A stretch of DNA of 64,000 nucleotides, taken from Pricia mediterranea (GTDB taxonomy: Bacteria > Bacteroidota > Bacteroidia > Flavobacteriales > Flavobacteriaceae). The position numbers were made by a program, and so were the translations under genes. Under the pieces are notes generated by a model, which saw nothing but the letters and a program-made list of their open reading frames with translations, was not told the origin of the DNA and did no database searches. This document shows positions 45,519 through 53,360 of the stretch, piece after piece (positions within the stretch are counted from its first letter, which is position 1; every line of letters starts with the position of its first letter). The stretch is from assembly GCF_032248455.1 (NCBI RefSeq), contig NZ_JAVTTP010000001.1, positions 4,190,001 to 4,254,000 on the forward strand, read 5' to 3'.

Positions 45519-46820
45519 ATGAAAAGAACGCGTTTTTATTTAAGTGCAATAGCGACTACTGCCCTATTATTCATGTCGTGCAGTAGCGATGATACCCCCA
45601 CAGAGACCCCGGTGAACCCCGGGGGAGAAAACCCCGACCCTAACGAGATAGTCGCCAAGTATCTGGTAACGGCAACCCCTACGGCTTCCGAGGGCGTAGC
45701 GGACTATATTCTGACCGTTGATAATCTCGACCAAGGCGTTATTTCGACCGAAGGCAACGGTATCGAACAAGATGGCACCTACCGGTACTACGTTCAGAAC
45801 AACGGTAAATTTTTCAGCCTGTTGTACGGCCAGGGCAACCCTGGTGCCGTAACCACCTATGAACTGAACGCAGATGGCGCGTTGGAGAAGCTTTCGGATT
45901 TTCAATCGGAGACCGTTCAGGCCTTTGCTCCGGTAAATGACGATTTATTGCTGATAAAGATTTCCAGAAACAGCGACTCGCCCATTGCCTCCTGGTACCG
46001 TTTAGATACCGAAACGTCTACCTTCGTAGATGAGGGGCAAATCAATACCCAAGAACTGGCCGATAAGGAGAATGGCGAGATCGCCTTCTTTTCATGGATT
46101 ACGCAAGTGGAGAATAAGGTTTTTCTTCCCTACTTTACCATAAAGGCCTGTTGTGACGACTCGTTTGGTACAGCATACCCCAACGAGGCCAATATAGCGG
46201 TATACTCCTATCCCGATATGACCTTGGAAAAAGTCATCAATGATGACCGTACAAGCTCTATTGGACGTTACTTTATAAACGGGCTCTCGGTGGATGAGAA
46301 AGGGGATGCCTATGCATTTTCTTCCGGTATCGCCAAAAATAACAATGAGCTGGCGACTACCTTGCCATCTGCCATTACACGTATTAAAAGCGGTACGACC
46401 GAGTTCGACGATAGTTATTACTTCAATGTAGAAGAAGCGTCCAATGGATATTATGTGACTACGCAGATGTATTTGGGCAACGGTAAATTTTTGACGAATA
46501 TGGCCGAAGTATCCAAGAAGGCTGAGCCTGGCAGCGAATACGGAACCGGACCCAAATATGCCATCATCGATGTATATGCCAAATCGATTACCTGGGTAAC
46601 GGGTATGCCCGACGAGGCGAACATCGTTAAGGTGACCGCACGGAACAACCTTGTGACGGAAGACGGAGCGGCTGCCTACGTGGGGGTTACCACTCAAACC
46701 GGGAGCTATATCTATAACATTGACGTGGCAAGTGCGGCCGCTACCCAGGGCCTTGAAGTACAAGGAGGTACTATTACGGCAATCGATAAAGTAGAAACTT
46801 CCGCAGAAGTGGCCAATTAA
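45519..46820 (+). CDS. DUF4374 siderophore-binding lipoprotein, XusB-like
   Basis: 433 residues with a lipoprotein signal, Cys in LFMSC, followed by a Pro/Glu-rich linker. The remainder reads as beta-propeller blades (YLVTATPTASEGVADYILTV, RYFINGLSVDEKGDAYAFSS, YYVTTQMYLGNGKFLTNM). DUF4374 proteins partner the TonB receptor and capture ferric siderophores at the cell surface in Bacteroides (XusB). It lies 18 bp after the receptor gene, and the terminator at 46848 closes the locus. Confidence 0.88.
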   Translation: MKRTRFYLSAIATTALLFMSCSSDDTPTETPVNPGGENPDPNEIVAKYLVTATPTASEGVADYILTVDNLDQGVISTEGNGIEQDGTYRYYVQNNGKFFSLLYGQGNPGAVTTYELNADGALEKLSDFQSETVQAFAPVNDDLLLIKISRNSDSPIASWYRLDTETSTFVDEGQINTQELADKENGEIAFFSWITQVENKVFLPYFTIKACCDDSFGTAYPNEANIAVYSYPDMTLEKVINDDRTSSIGRYFINGLSVDEKGDAYAFSSGIAKNNNELATTLPSAITRIKSGTTEFDDSYYFNVEEASNGYYVTTQMYLGNGKFLTNMAEVSKKAEPGSEYGTGPKYAIIDVYAKSITWVTGMPDEANIVKVTARNNLVTEDGAAAYVGVTTQTGSYIYNIDVASAAATQGLEVQGGTITAIDKVETSAEVAN

Positions 46821-46847
46821 GAAAGTTATCCCTATTGTTTAAATGAC

Positions 46848-46880
46848 AACAGGTTCCTTTTGTGGGGCCTGTTTTTTTTT
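46848..46880 (+). terminator. Terminator of the siderophore locus
   Basis: AACAGG (46848-46853) pairs with CCTGTT (46868-46873) around a 14-nt loop and is followed by a run of T to 46880. It lies 28 bp after the DUF4374 stop. Confidence 0.75.
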
Positions 46881-47188
46881 GCGGAATAACAGGCTACTTA
46901 CGGAGAATATCGAAAATCCCGTACGGAGCGCCGCCAGAAGTCCGAATTTTTTTTCATCCTCTTGGTTTCCTACATTTTTCTGCACAATCACGTGCTAGTA
47001 GCCCATACCTGGGGTGGTGTACGATATAGTTTCTCCGGTTCCGGTATGCGAACGTTCAGGAATATTTTGAACCCGTCAACTTTCAATGGGGGGAGGGGCG
47101 GACCCTTCGTATCGTAAATGCCATTGACCAGTTTAGAATGATCGTTGCGTTTTTTCAGTTTTTAGGGTACGATTTCCATAACATCCCG
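46881..47188. other. Gene-free stretch with decayed coding traces
   Basis: No complete gene. On the minus strand, after the transglycosylase stop, the frame continues RDVMEIVP then a second stop, and is homologous to the copy in the 38.4-kb pseudogene. Beyond about 47150 only unassignable fragments are seen. Confidence 0.55.
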
Positions 47189-47362
47189 CTACCGCTCAAT
47201 AAACTGTGTATAGTGTCGATAGCGCTCAAAAATCTGTTTCACGTAGTTGTAGGGTTCGATCCCGCGTACGTAGCCATATTTTACAACGGGGTCATTATAA
47301 TATTCGGGACTACTTAGTTTTAGGATTATATTCTCCACATGGTCGTCCCAAACTAACGGGTT
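47167..47362 (-). repeat. Segmental duplication, copy in the MltF-like gene
   Basis: About 196 bp matching 38421-38615. The codon after FIER is TAG here and AAG in the other copy, so the transglycosylase may have been shortened by a point change. Confidence 0.85.
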
Positions 47363-48652
47363 TAGATTTCTTTTTTCAGCCAGCTTCTGTGCATCCCTGA
47401 CGTGATAGTAGCCACAGTTGTAGGAGGCCATAGTTAATTTGATTCGTTGAATCGAGTCTTGTACATTTTCAAACTTCTCGTTCAATTCTTTTAAATGGCG
47501 GATGCCTCCCCGAATGTTCTCTTCGGGGTCCATTCGATTGGTCACGCCGAGTTCCTTGGCCGTGGCGGGCATCAGTTGCATCAGGCCCTCGGCACTTGCC
47601 CAGGAGCTGTTTTTCGGGTCGAACCGCGATTCTTGGTAGATCAGGGAGGCTACCAGTCTCCAATCCCAGCCCAGCGGGGCGGAATGGGCCTTTATCAATT
47701 CGTCATAGGGACTTATCTCCTGAGTGTTCAGACTGTAAAATTCGCTCTTGACCCGCCTTCTAAAGTCTTTTGTGTTCTTGAAATACTTGTTGAAAATGAC
47801 GTTGTAGTCCACTTCTTTTTTGAAGTTCTTTATCCAGGCGTTGGTCGCTTGCAACAGGTCGGGGGAGTTTTTGCGCGTACCCCAGGCGATCCGTTGCGAG
47901 AAACTGACGGGAACATCAATATCGAGAATGGGGTAGTAGGAGGCCATGATACCCGCGATATTGTCATCTGCGATGGTATATTCGATTTCGCCCTCCACCA
48001 CCTTCTTGATGATTTCATCGGTCGCCATTTCTCCCGAAAGTTCCTTAACATGGATAGTATCCCCGAGCTCTTCGGAAAGATTGGCGATACGTTCCCTATA
48101 GGATGAATTTTTTCGAACCGAGACCGTATCCCCCAAAAGGCCGATAGCGTTCTGGATCAGGGAATCCTCCAGAACGTTCCAACGGATGCTCCGCCAATTG
48201 TCCGGCTTTTTCTGTATCAGCACCTGTTTGGTCAAATAGAGATAGTCGGTAAATGATATCTTTTGTTTCCGGTTGGAGGTGATGGCCATTCCGTGGGCAA
48301 GAATGTCGCCCTCGCCGCGGTTGAGCATGGCGATCAGTTTGTTCACGTCTTTGGCCACCACCAGCTCGAGTTCCACGTCAAGATAGTCAGCAAACCGCTC
48401 CAGCATTTCAAACTCATAGCCCATGGGAAGTCCCCGGTACAGAAAATAGGTGGTTCCGCTATACACGGTCAAGGCGCGGAGGGTGCCTTCTTTTTTGATA
48501 TCGGCCAAATCCCTTTCGATGCTCGGGCCTGTAACTTCGGCTCCTGCGGCCTGTTGCTCGCTTTCCTGCCCGCAGCCCGTCAGTAACAATAGGGTAAGGC
48601 CTACTACGTAGGATGTATAGGAGGTAAGGGGGAAGGATTTTAAGGTTTCCAT
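47189..48652 (-). CDS. MltF-like membrane-bound lytic murein transglycosylase
   Basis: 487 residues with a lipoprotein signal ending LLTGC. Residues about 45-290 form a periplasmic solute-binding-like domain (ALTVYSGTTYFLYRGLPMGYEFEMLERFAD). About 310-470 is the SLT lysozyme-like domain: SLIYQESRFDPKNSSWASAEGLMQLMPATA holds the catalytic Glu in QESRF and the GLMQLMP motif. MASYNCGYYHVRDA completes it. It cleaves peptidoglycan glycans with formation of 1,6-anhydro ends. The end of the gene is duplicated at 38.4 kb, and the TAG stop corresponds to a sense codon in that copy, so the original protein may have been slightly longer. Confidence 0.9.
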   Translation of the reverse strand: METLKSFPLTSYTSYVVGLTLLLLTGCGQESEQQAAGAEVTGPSIERDLADIKKEGTLRALTVYSGTTYFLYRGLPMGYEFEMLERFADYLDVELELVVAKDVNKLIAMLNRGEGDILAHGMAITSNRKQKISFTDYLYLTKQVLIQKKPDNWRSIRWNVLEDSLIQNAIGLLGDTVSVRKNSSYRERIANLSEELGDTIHVKELSGEMATDEIIKKVVEGEIEYTIADDNIAGIMASYYPILDIDVPVSFSQRIAWGTRKNSPDLLQATNAWIKNFKKEVDYNVIFNKYFKNTKDFRRRVKSEFYSLNTQEISPYDELIKAHSAPLGWDWRLVASLIYQESRFDPKNSSWASAEGLMQLMPATAKELGVTNRMDPEENIRGGIRHLKELNEKFENVQDSIQRIKLTMASYNCGYYHVRDAQKLAEKRNLNPLVWDDHVENIILKLSSPEYYNDPVVKYGYVRGIEPYNYVKQIFERYRHYTQFIER

Positions 48653-48759
48653 AGCGTTATTCTTTCAGGTTGGATAACAAGGATTTGAACAAGCCGCAAG
48701 GGTGGGGATAGGGTGAAAACAGCGCGTCTAAACCTAAGAATCCCTTAAAATACAAATTT

Positions 48760-49197
48760 TTAGGATGCTTCTACAATCGCGATCTCTTCCTCGGTCAACC
48801 CGTAGAGGTCATGGATCATCGTATTGAGCACCTTATTTGTTTGGCTAATCTCGTTCTGAAGATTGAACACTTTTTCCTGCTGTGTCTTAAAGTATCTTGA
48901 CCATTCGGCTTCTTGCTCTAGGCCTAGGTTTTCAACTTCTGGACGGGCGGCTTTACGGCGGATGCGGTTCTCGCTGTTGATCGCCTTGTTCAGCTCCTGT
49001 AAGAATTGTTTGGTGCTCAGATTATACCAGGCCGTTAGTTTTTTGGATGGCATTCCCTCTTCTTTACTGCTGCGGATGTTTTCCTGTATTTCGGGATTGA
49101 GGAAGTATTTGGAATACCTGCGGTAGGCCTTTTCTACTGCGGTTCGGTCTTGTTGGGAAAGGTAATTTTTAAGAACGGAGGTCTGGAACAGGAGCAT
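48760..49197 (-). pseudogene. Internally deleted Eco57I-type restriction-modification gene
   Basis: The 145-residue frame joins two ends of a protein that is normally about 1000 residues. The beginning, LFQTSVLKNYLSQQDRTAVE ... YSKYFLNPEIQENIRSSKEE, is the start of Eco57I-class fused restriction/methyltransferase enzymes. After GMPSKK it continues with their C-terminal target-recognition tail (FLQELNKAINSENRIRRKA, MIHDLYGLTEEEIAIVE). The entire methyltransferase core, including the NPPY motif, is missing. The junction is in frame and an ATG is present, so a small protein could still be made. Confidence 0.78.
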
Positions 49198-49336
49198 TGG
49201 CGGTCTACGATGGTTAGTATGCCTAAAAATAGGAAAGTTTATGCAGATATCGCTTTCACAACGAAAAAGTCACTCCCGGTGACGCTGTTTCAAGGGATAG
49301 CCTAGGGTGAACGAATGTAGCTGCTGCCAATAGGGG

Positions 49337-49396
49337 CCAAGAGCCAACCAACCAAGACAGAAGAATCAAGAGCCAGGAGCCAAGAACCAAGAGCCA
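49337..49396. repeat. Short direct repeats of the CCAAGAGCCA type
   Basis: CCAAGAGCCA occurs at 49337-49346 and 49387-49396, with variants (CAAGACAG, CAAGAGCCAGG, CCAAGAACCA) between. Low-complexity intergenic repeat; no coding. Confidence 0.7.
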
Positions 49397-49563
49397 AGTC
49401 CCTTACCCGGGCCGGGGGCCCGTGATTGTGAACTGAGGCTTACAATTGGCAAGATTATGGGTTTATATGTTTATGAGTTCATAAAAACTTAACTTGTTGT
49501 TTTACCGTAATTTGAGTGACTTGTAAGACGACAGACAAGAAGGTCTTGTTTCTTGATTCTTGT

Positions 49564-49605
49564 AGCGCAGCGGTCTTGTTTCTTTCATTGCAGCGCAGCG
49601 GTCTT
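49564..49605. repeat. Two copies of a 14-bp intergenic repeat
   Basis: AGCGCAGCGGTCTT occurs at 49564-49577 and 49592-49605. Its exact reverse complement is at 53036-53049, again just after a coding end. Confidence 0.75.
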
Positions 49606-49610
49606 GGTTC

Positions 49611-51317
49611 TCATTGTCCGTTCCCGTAAATCTTGTTGAACTTGTCCCGCATCTTGGTCGTGCCGAGCATCACGATTTCCGCATCTGGGGGGAGTAGGGT
49701 GTCGGCGGACATTTGGGTGCTTACTTCCCCGTTTTCCTTGATGGCGATGACGGAGAGTCCCGTTTTCGCCCCAATGCCCGATTCGGCCAAGGTCTTATCT
49801 TGCAAGGATGGGGGTATGGGGTCGATAAAGAGTGCGATTCCCTCCCCGAGCACGGTCAGTTCGCGGTCTTTTGAGATGGCGAGTACGGCCTCGGAACCCA
49901 AGGCCGCGTAGCTCAGTACAAAATTGGCGCCGGCGCGATGCATGATATCCATGTTCCGGACCTCGGATATTCGGCTGACGATTTTCAGTTCTTGGTGCAG
50001 TTGACGGCAATACGAGGCGAGAAAGATATTCATGGTATCGTCGTGGGTGGAAAGTATGACCGAAGGGGTCTTCAAGATACCCGCTTTTTTCAGTAGGTCA
50101 TAATCCGAAGCCGTTCCCGGAAAAACTTCGTTGCAGATCGGGGCCGCCTTTTTGCATATCGCCGGATCCATTTCTACCAAGTTCACGGGGATACCGTCTT
50201 TGTGCAAGGCCTTTATAGCGGCAAACCCCACCCGGCCCCCGCCGATGACCAATACGGGGTTGGGGTTAACATCGTATTCGTGGAAGAGTTCGTCGATATT
50301 ATCGAGTTGCTCTTTGCTACCGATAATGACGAGGACACAGTCGTAGGTCAGTTTTTGGGAATTCTTGATCGGTCGCATCCTACCTTTCTTCCAGATGGCC
50401 ACGACACTGACCCCGAACTTTTGGCGCAATTCCGTTTCCTTGACGGTCTTTGACACCAAGGGCGTATTGTTAACGGGCAGTTCGGCGATAAACAGGTCTT
50501 CATACTGCCCGATGGGCCGCGATCTGGCGTGTTGCGCATTGACCCGGTTGGCCAATTGTTCCCCAAGCCATCTTTTAATTGGCAGCACATGGTCGGCCCC
50601 GCTCAACTGCAGCACATCGACCGATTCGTCGTCCGTAGCTATCGCGATGATGGGAACATCGGGAGAGCCTTGGCGGATGACGAGAATAATCTTGGTGTTG
50701 ACCGTATCTTCCCTGTTGACAAGAACCAATTTGGCCTGATACGTATTGGCATTGCGAAAGGTTTCCCGATGGTATAGGTCGCCCCGTATGACGGGAATTC
50801 TGCGATCGTGATATTCCAAGGCCTTGGTCAGATCGGGCTCGATGATGAAATAGGGGGTGCCTTCTTGCTCCAACCGCTCTATAAGGTCCTCCGCCACGGT
50901 ATCGTAGGCGCAGATCAAGACATGGTCTTTGGTGCCCGAAGGTACTTGTCGGGGTACCCTGTTCCTGTCTTTAGACTCCAAAAGAGGTACGTAGAAGTGC
51001 CGGATAAAGGCGAAGGGCAGTACGATCAAGAGGGCGATGATACCGGTAATGAGCACGAGAATACTGAAAACACGGCCGAGATCGGTCTGGAATGTAATAT
51101 CGCCGAAGCCAAGGGTGCTCATTACGGTAAACGTCCAATAAAATCCCGTTATCCAAGAATGGTCCTGTCCCTCGTGTTCCATAATGACATGGAAGATTAC
51201 GGAGTAGAGACAGATAATGATCGTCAGAAAGATCAAGTACTTTAAAAGAATCTTTGAATTCCTTTTAAAGTCCCTATCCTTCATGTAATAGGCCAACTGA
51301 CTGCCGACAAATTTCAT
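49611..51317 (-). CDS. Potassium channel with two RCK (TrkA) regulatory modules
   Basis: The ATG at 51317 is preferred to a TTG 30 bp upstream, giving 568 residues. TM1 is about 25-45, the pore helix carries selectivity filter TLGFGD at 68-73, and TM2 is about 84-105. Two tandem TrkA-N/TrkA-C modules follow: first VLICAYDTVAEDLIERLEQE, with its TrkA-C around ELRQKFGVSVVAIW; second VLVIGGGRVGFAAIKALHKD (GxGxxG nucleotide motif) with TrkA-C around AKTGLSVIAIKENGE. Four such subunits with eight RCK domains form a ligand-gated K+ channel (MthK/Kch-like). Monocistronic by position. Confidence 0.92.
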   Translation of the reverse strand: MKFVGSQLAYYMKDRDFKRNSKILLKYLIFLTIIICLYSVIFHVIMEHEGQDHSWITGFYWTFTVMSTLGFGDITFQTDLGRVFSILVLITGIIALLIVLPFAFIRHFYVPLLESKDRNRVPRQVPSGTKDHVLICAYDTVAEDLIERLEQEGTPYFIIEPDLTKALEYHDRRIPVIRGDLYHRETFRNANTYQAKLVLVNREDTVNTKIILVIRQGSPDVPIIAIATDDESVDVLQLSGADHVLPIKRWLGEQLANRVNAQHARSRPIGQYEDLFIAELPVNNTPLVSKTVKETELRQKFGVSVVAIWKKGRMRPIKNSQKLTYDCVLVIIGSKEQLDNIDELFHEYDVNPNPVLVIGGGRVGFAAIKALHKDGIPVNLVEMDPAICKKAAPICNEVFPGTASDYDLLKKAGILKTPSVILSTHDDTMNIFLASYCRQLHQELKIVSRISEVRNMDIMHRAGANFVLSYAALGSEAVLAISKDRELTVLGEGIALFIDPIPPSLQDKTLAESGIGAKTGLSVIAIKENGEVSTQMSADTLLPPDAEIVMLGTTKMRDKFNKIYGNGQ

Positions 51318-51791
51318 ATCCTGTATTTCAATGATATCCCCGCGCAATTTACGTCGGGTTTTTCAAAGGACAAGCGAAAAGGGATAATAGGGCCATTATG
51401 CCTATAGAATTCCCGGTGGGTCTGTCCGCCCCCGACCATTGGCAAGCATGAACGATGGAAGAAGGACGGAAAGAGCAAGGAAGAAAGATGAATATATGTT
51501 CCGGACCTGGACAATGAAACGGCAAGACCAAAAACCCTGCAGTTCATCGAAAAAATTGGAAAATCCGATTGTTTTACCTGTGAACCATCCCAAAAAAGGA
51601 TGCTTTCTTCCTAAAGTTAAATAAAATAAGGGGTTCCCGGAGGCTTCATGCCGATACATCATCCTTAAAAACCATCTTTTTTTAACAATATCCGTCCCTG
51701 AAAATCCAAAACCTATGAATTTTTACTAAGTAGGCAACGGGAATGTTTTGTGAACTTTGTCGAAGTTATTAACCCATTAATCGATAAAATC
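51318..51791. other. Divergent intergenic region, no gene seen
   Basis: About 470 bp between the channel gene and the PD40 gene. It must carry both promoters. No frame resembles a protein and no clear hairpin terminator is present. Confidence 0.6.
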
Positions 51792-53024
51792 ATGAAATAC
51801 CCCCTGACCTACAATGTGATTTTCGGTTGCGCCATGACCTGCCTGAGCTATTCGGTATCCGCACAGGATATCCATAGGAATAGTTCAAGCGATAACGCCA
51901 CGAAAATCGAAAAACGAATGGAAAATTACCGTACCCTTAAAAACATGGGCTACGATGACAAAGCCATCTACGAAGACCTTGGCAATGCCAATTTTCTCAA
52001 TAAAGACTACGAAACTGCCGTGTTCTGGTATAAAAAATTAAAGGATACCAGTGAAAAAGGGACCTTGAAGTCCACCTACAATAAAAGATATCAACATGCA
52101 CTGGGCCAGTTAACGTCCAACACTTCAAACGGTGCCGAGCAAAACGATTGGTTGGCAATGATCCAATCCGACTATCAGGTAGCCGGTACGGACCAAGGCA
52201 CCGCCAAGTACCGGGACTTGGATTTCAACCGCGCGAACGATGTGCAGTTCGTGGAGAACCAATTGCTATCGGAGGTTGACATCGAACTATCGGAAAAAGA
52301 AAGTGCTGAAATACAGAACAGGTACCAGGCACCGATTGCCCTGACCCCGGACGGGAACACCGCGTATTTCAGCAAGCCCAAATATGTTAACCCCCTTTAT
52401 GGTGCTTTTTCCAAAAAACAGTTGGTGCACCGGATCTATAAGGCGGAAAAGAAAAACGGACAATGGAAAAACGTGCGGGAAGTCGCCGTGGCCCCGAAAC
52501 ATGCATCCGTAATGCATCCCGCCTTGTCCGAAGACGGGAAGCGGCTGTTCTTTGCCTCGAACATGCCCGGCACCTTTGGGGACTACGATATCTATGTATC
52601 CACGGTCAAAAAGGACGGAAGCCTGGGAATCGCCAAGAATTTGGGAAGGAAGGTCAATACCAAGAAAAACGACCTGTACCCTCAAATAGTCCAAGGCAAT
52701 ACCCTATCATTTGCCTCCGAAGGCCATAGGGGCCAAGGCGGACTCGATGTCTATATGGCCCAAGTGGGCCGTGCCAATGTGAGCCTGGCCATTAACCTGG
52801 GCGGAGATATCAACAGTGCCGCCGATGAATTCGCCGTGGCCTTGACCTCCAAGAACGGAACCGGTTACGTCATGTCGAACAACGGCCGAAAGAAGACCGA
52901 CGTTCAGAAAGTAGCGTTTTCATATGATGACAACGACGGATCCGAACAGGGCGACTACGACATTCTAGAAGCGCTGAACAATTCCCAAATCGATTATACC
53001 AGTTCGATTTTTGAAGACGAATAA
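51792..53024 (+). CDS. PD40 beta-propeller protein, short relative of OmpA-type envelope proteins
   Basis: The ATG at 51792 opens a signal peptide (MKYPLTYNVIFGCAMTCLSY, ending VSAQ), giving 410 residues. About 30-105 are TPR-like helices (MENYRTLKNMGYDDKAIYEDLG, NKDYETAVFWYKKL). Then come WD40-like PD40 blades: ALTPDGNTAYFSKPKY, MHPALSEDGKRLFFASNMPG, GDYDIYVS, GLDVYMAQ. Full-length relatives (PorE type) add a carboxypeptidase-like domain and a C-terminal OmpA domain; both are absent here. It precedes a PorP/SprF gene by about 340 bp, the usual partner of these proteins in gliding and type IX secretion accessory loci. Confidence 0.8.
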   Translation: MKYPLTYNVIFGCAMTCLSYSVSAQDIHRNSSSDNATKIEKRMENYRTLKNMGYDDKAIYEDLGNANFLNKDYETAVFWYKKLKDTSEKGTLKSTYNKRYQHALGQLTSNTSNGAEQNDWLAMIQSDYQVAGTDQGTAKYRDLDFNRANDVQFVENQLLSEVDIELSEKESAEIQNRYQAPIALTPDGNTAYFSKPKYVNPLYGAFSKKQLVHRIYKAEKKNGQWKNVREVAVAPKHASVMHPALSEDGKRLFFASNMPGTFGDYDIYVSTVKKDGSLGIAKNLGRKVNTKKNDLYPQIVQGNTLSFASEGHRGQGGLDVYMAQVGRANVSLAINLGGDINSAADEFAVALTSKNGTGYVMSNNGRKKTDVQKVAFSYDDNDGSEQGDYDILEALNNSQIDYTSSIFEDE

Positions 53025-53360
53025 AAAAGGGACCTAAGACCGCTGCGCTTTATGACGTAGAACGTAAGACAAATGGATTTCTATGAAATCGTCTAACGCT
53101 CGCAAATAAAAATCCTACGTCCTAAGTCCTACAGTCTTACGTCTTAAACATGACCCTACAGACCGTAAGCCGATACCTTAAGGCCCGGTTCGTATAATAC
53201 TGTGCAGCGGATGCATTGGGTCGGTCGGCAGGCAAGCTTATCGAATGAGTTTTCCCTACGCCGATCCATCATCCCACAGTAAAAAGAGTAAACAGTGTAC
53301 GGTAATCAGTTTACAGCGCACTGTTCGATTGCCCCACAGATTAACCATAATGTGACTGCC
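53025..53360. repeat. Intergenic repeats including a 14-bp element and inverted CGTAAGAC blocks
   Basis: AAGACCGCTGCGCT at 53036-53049 is the reverse complement of the repeat at 49564 and 49592. Further on, ACGTAAGAC (near 53062) and GTCTTACGT (near 53130) form an imperfect inverted repeat with CCTACGTCCTAAGTCCTAC between. No gene is seen before the PorP/SprF start. Confidence 0.65.

Noticed and set aside
49337-49396. Possible CRISPR array because of short repeated units
   Set aside because: The repeats are about 10 bp, imperfect and without regular spacers. No cas genes are nearby.
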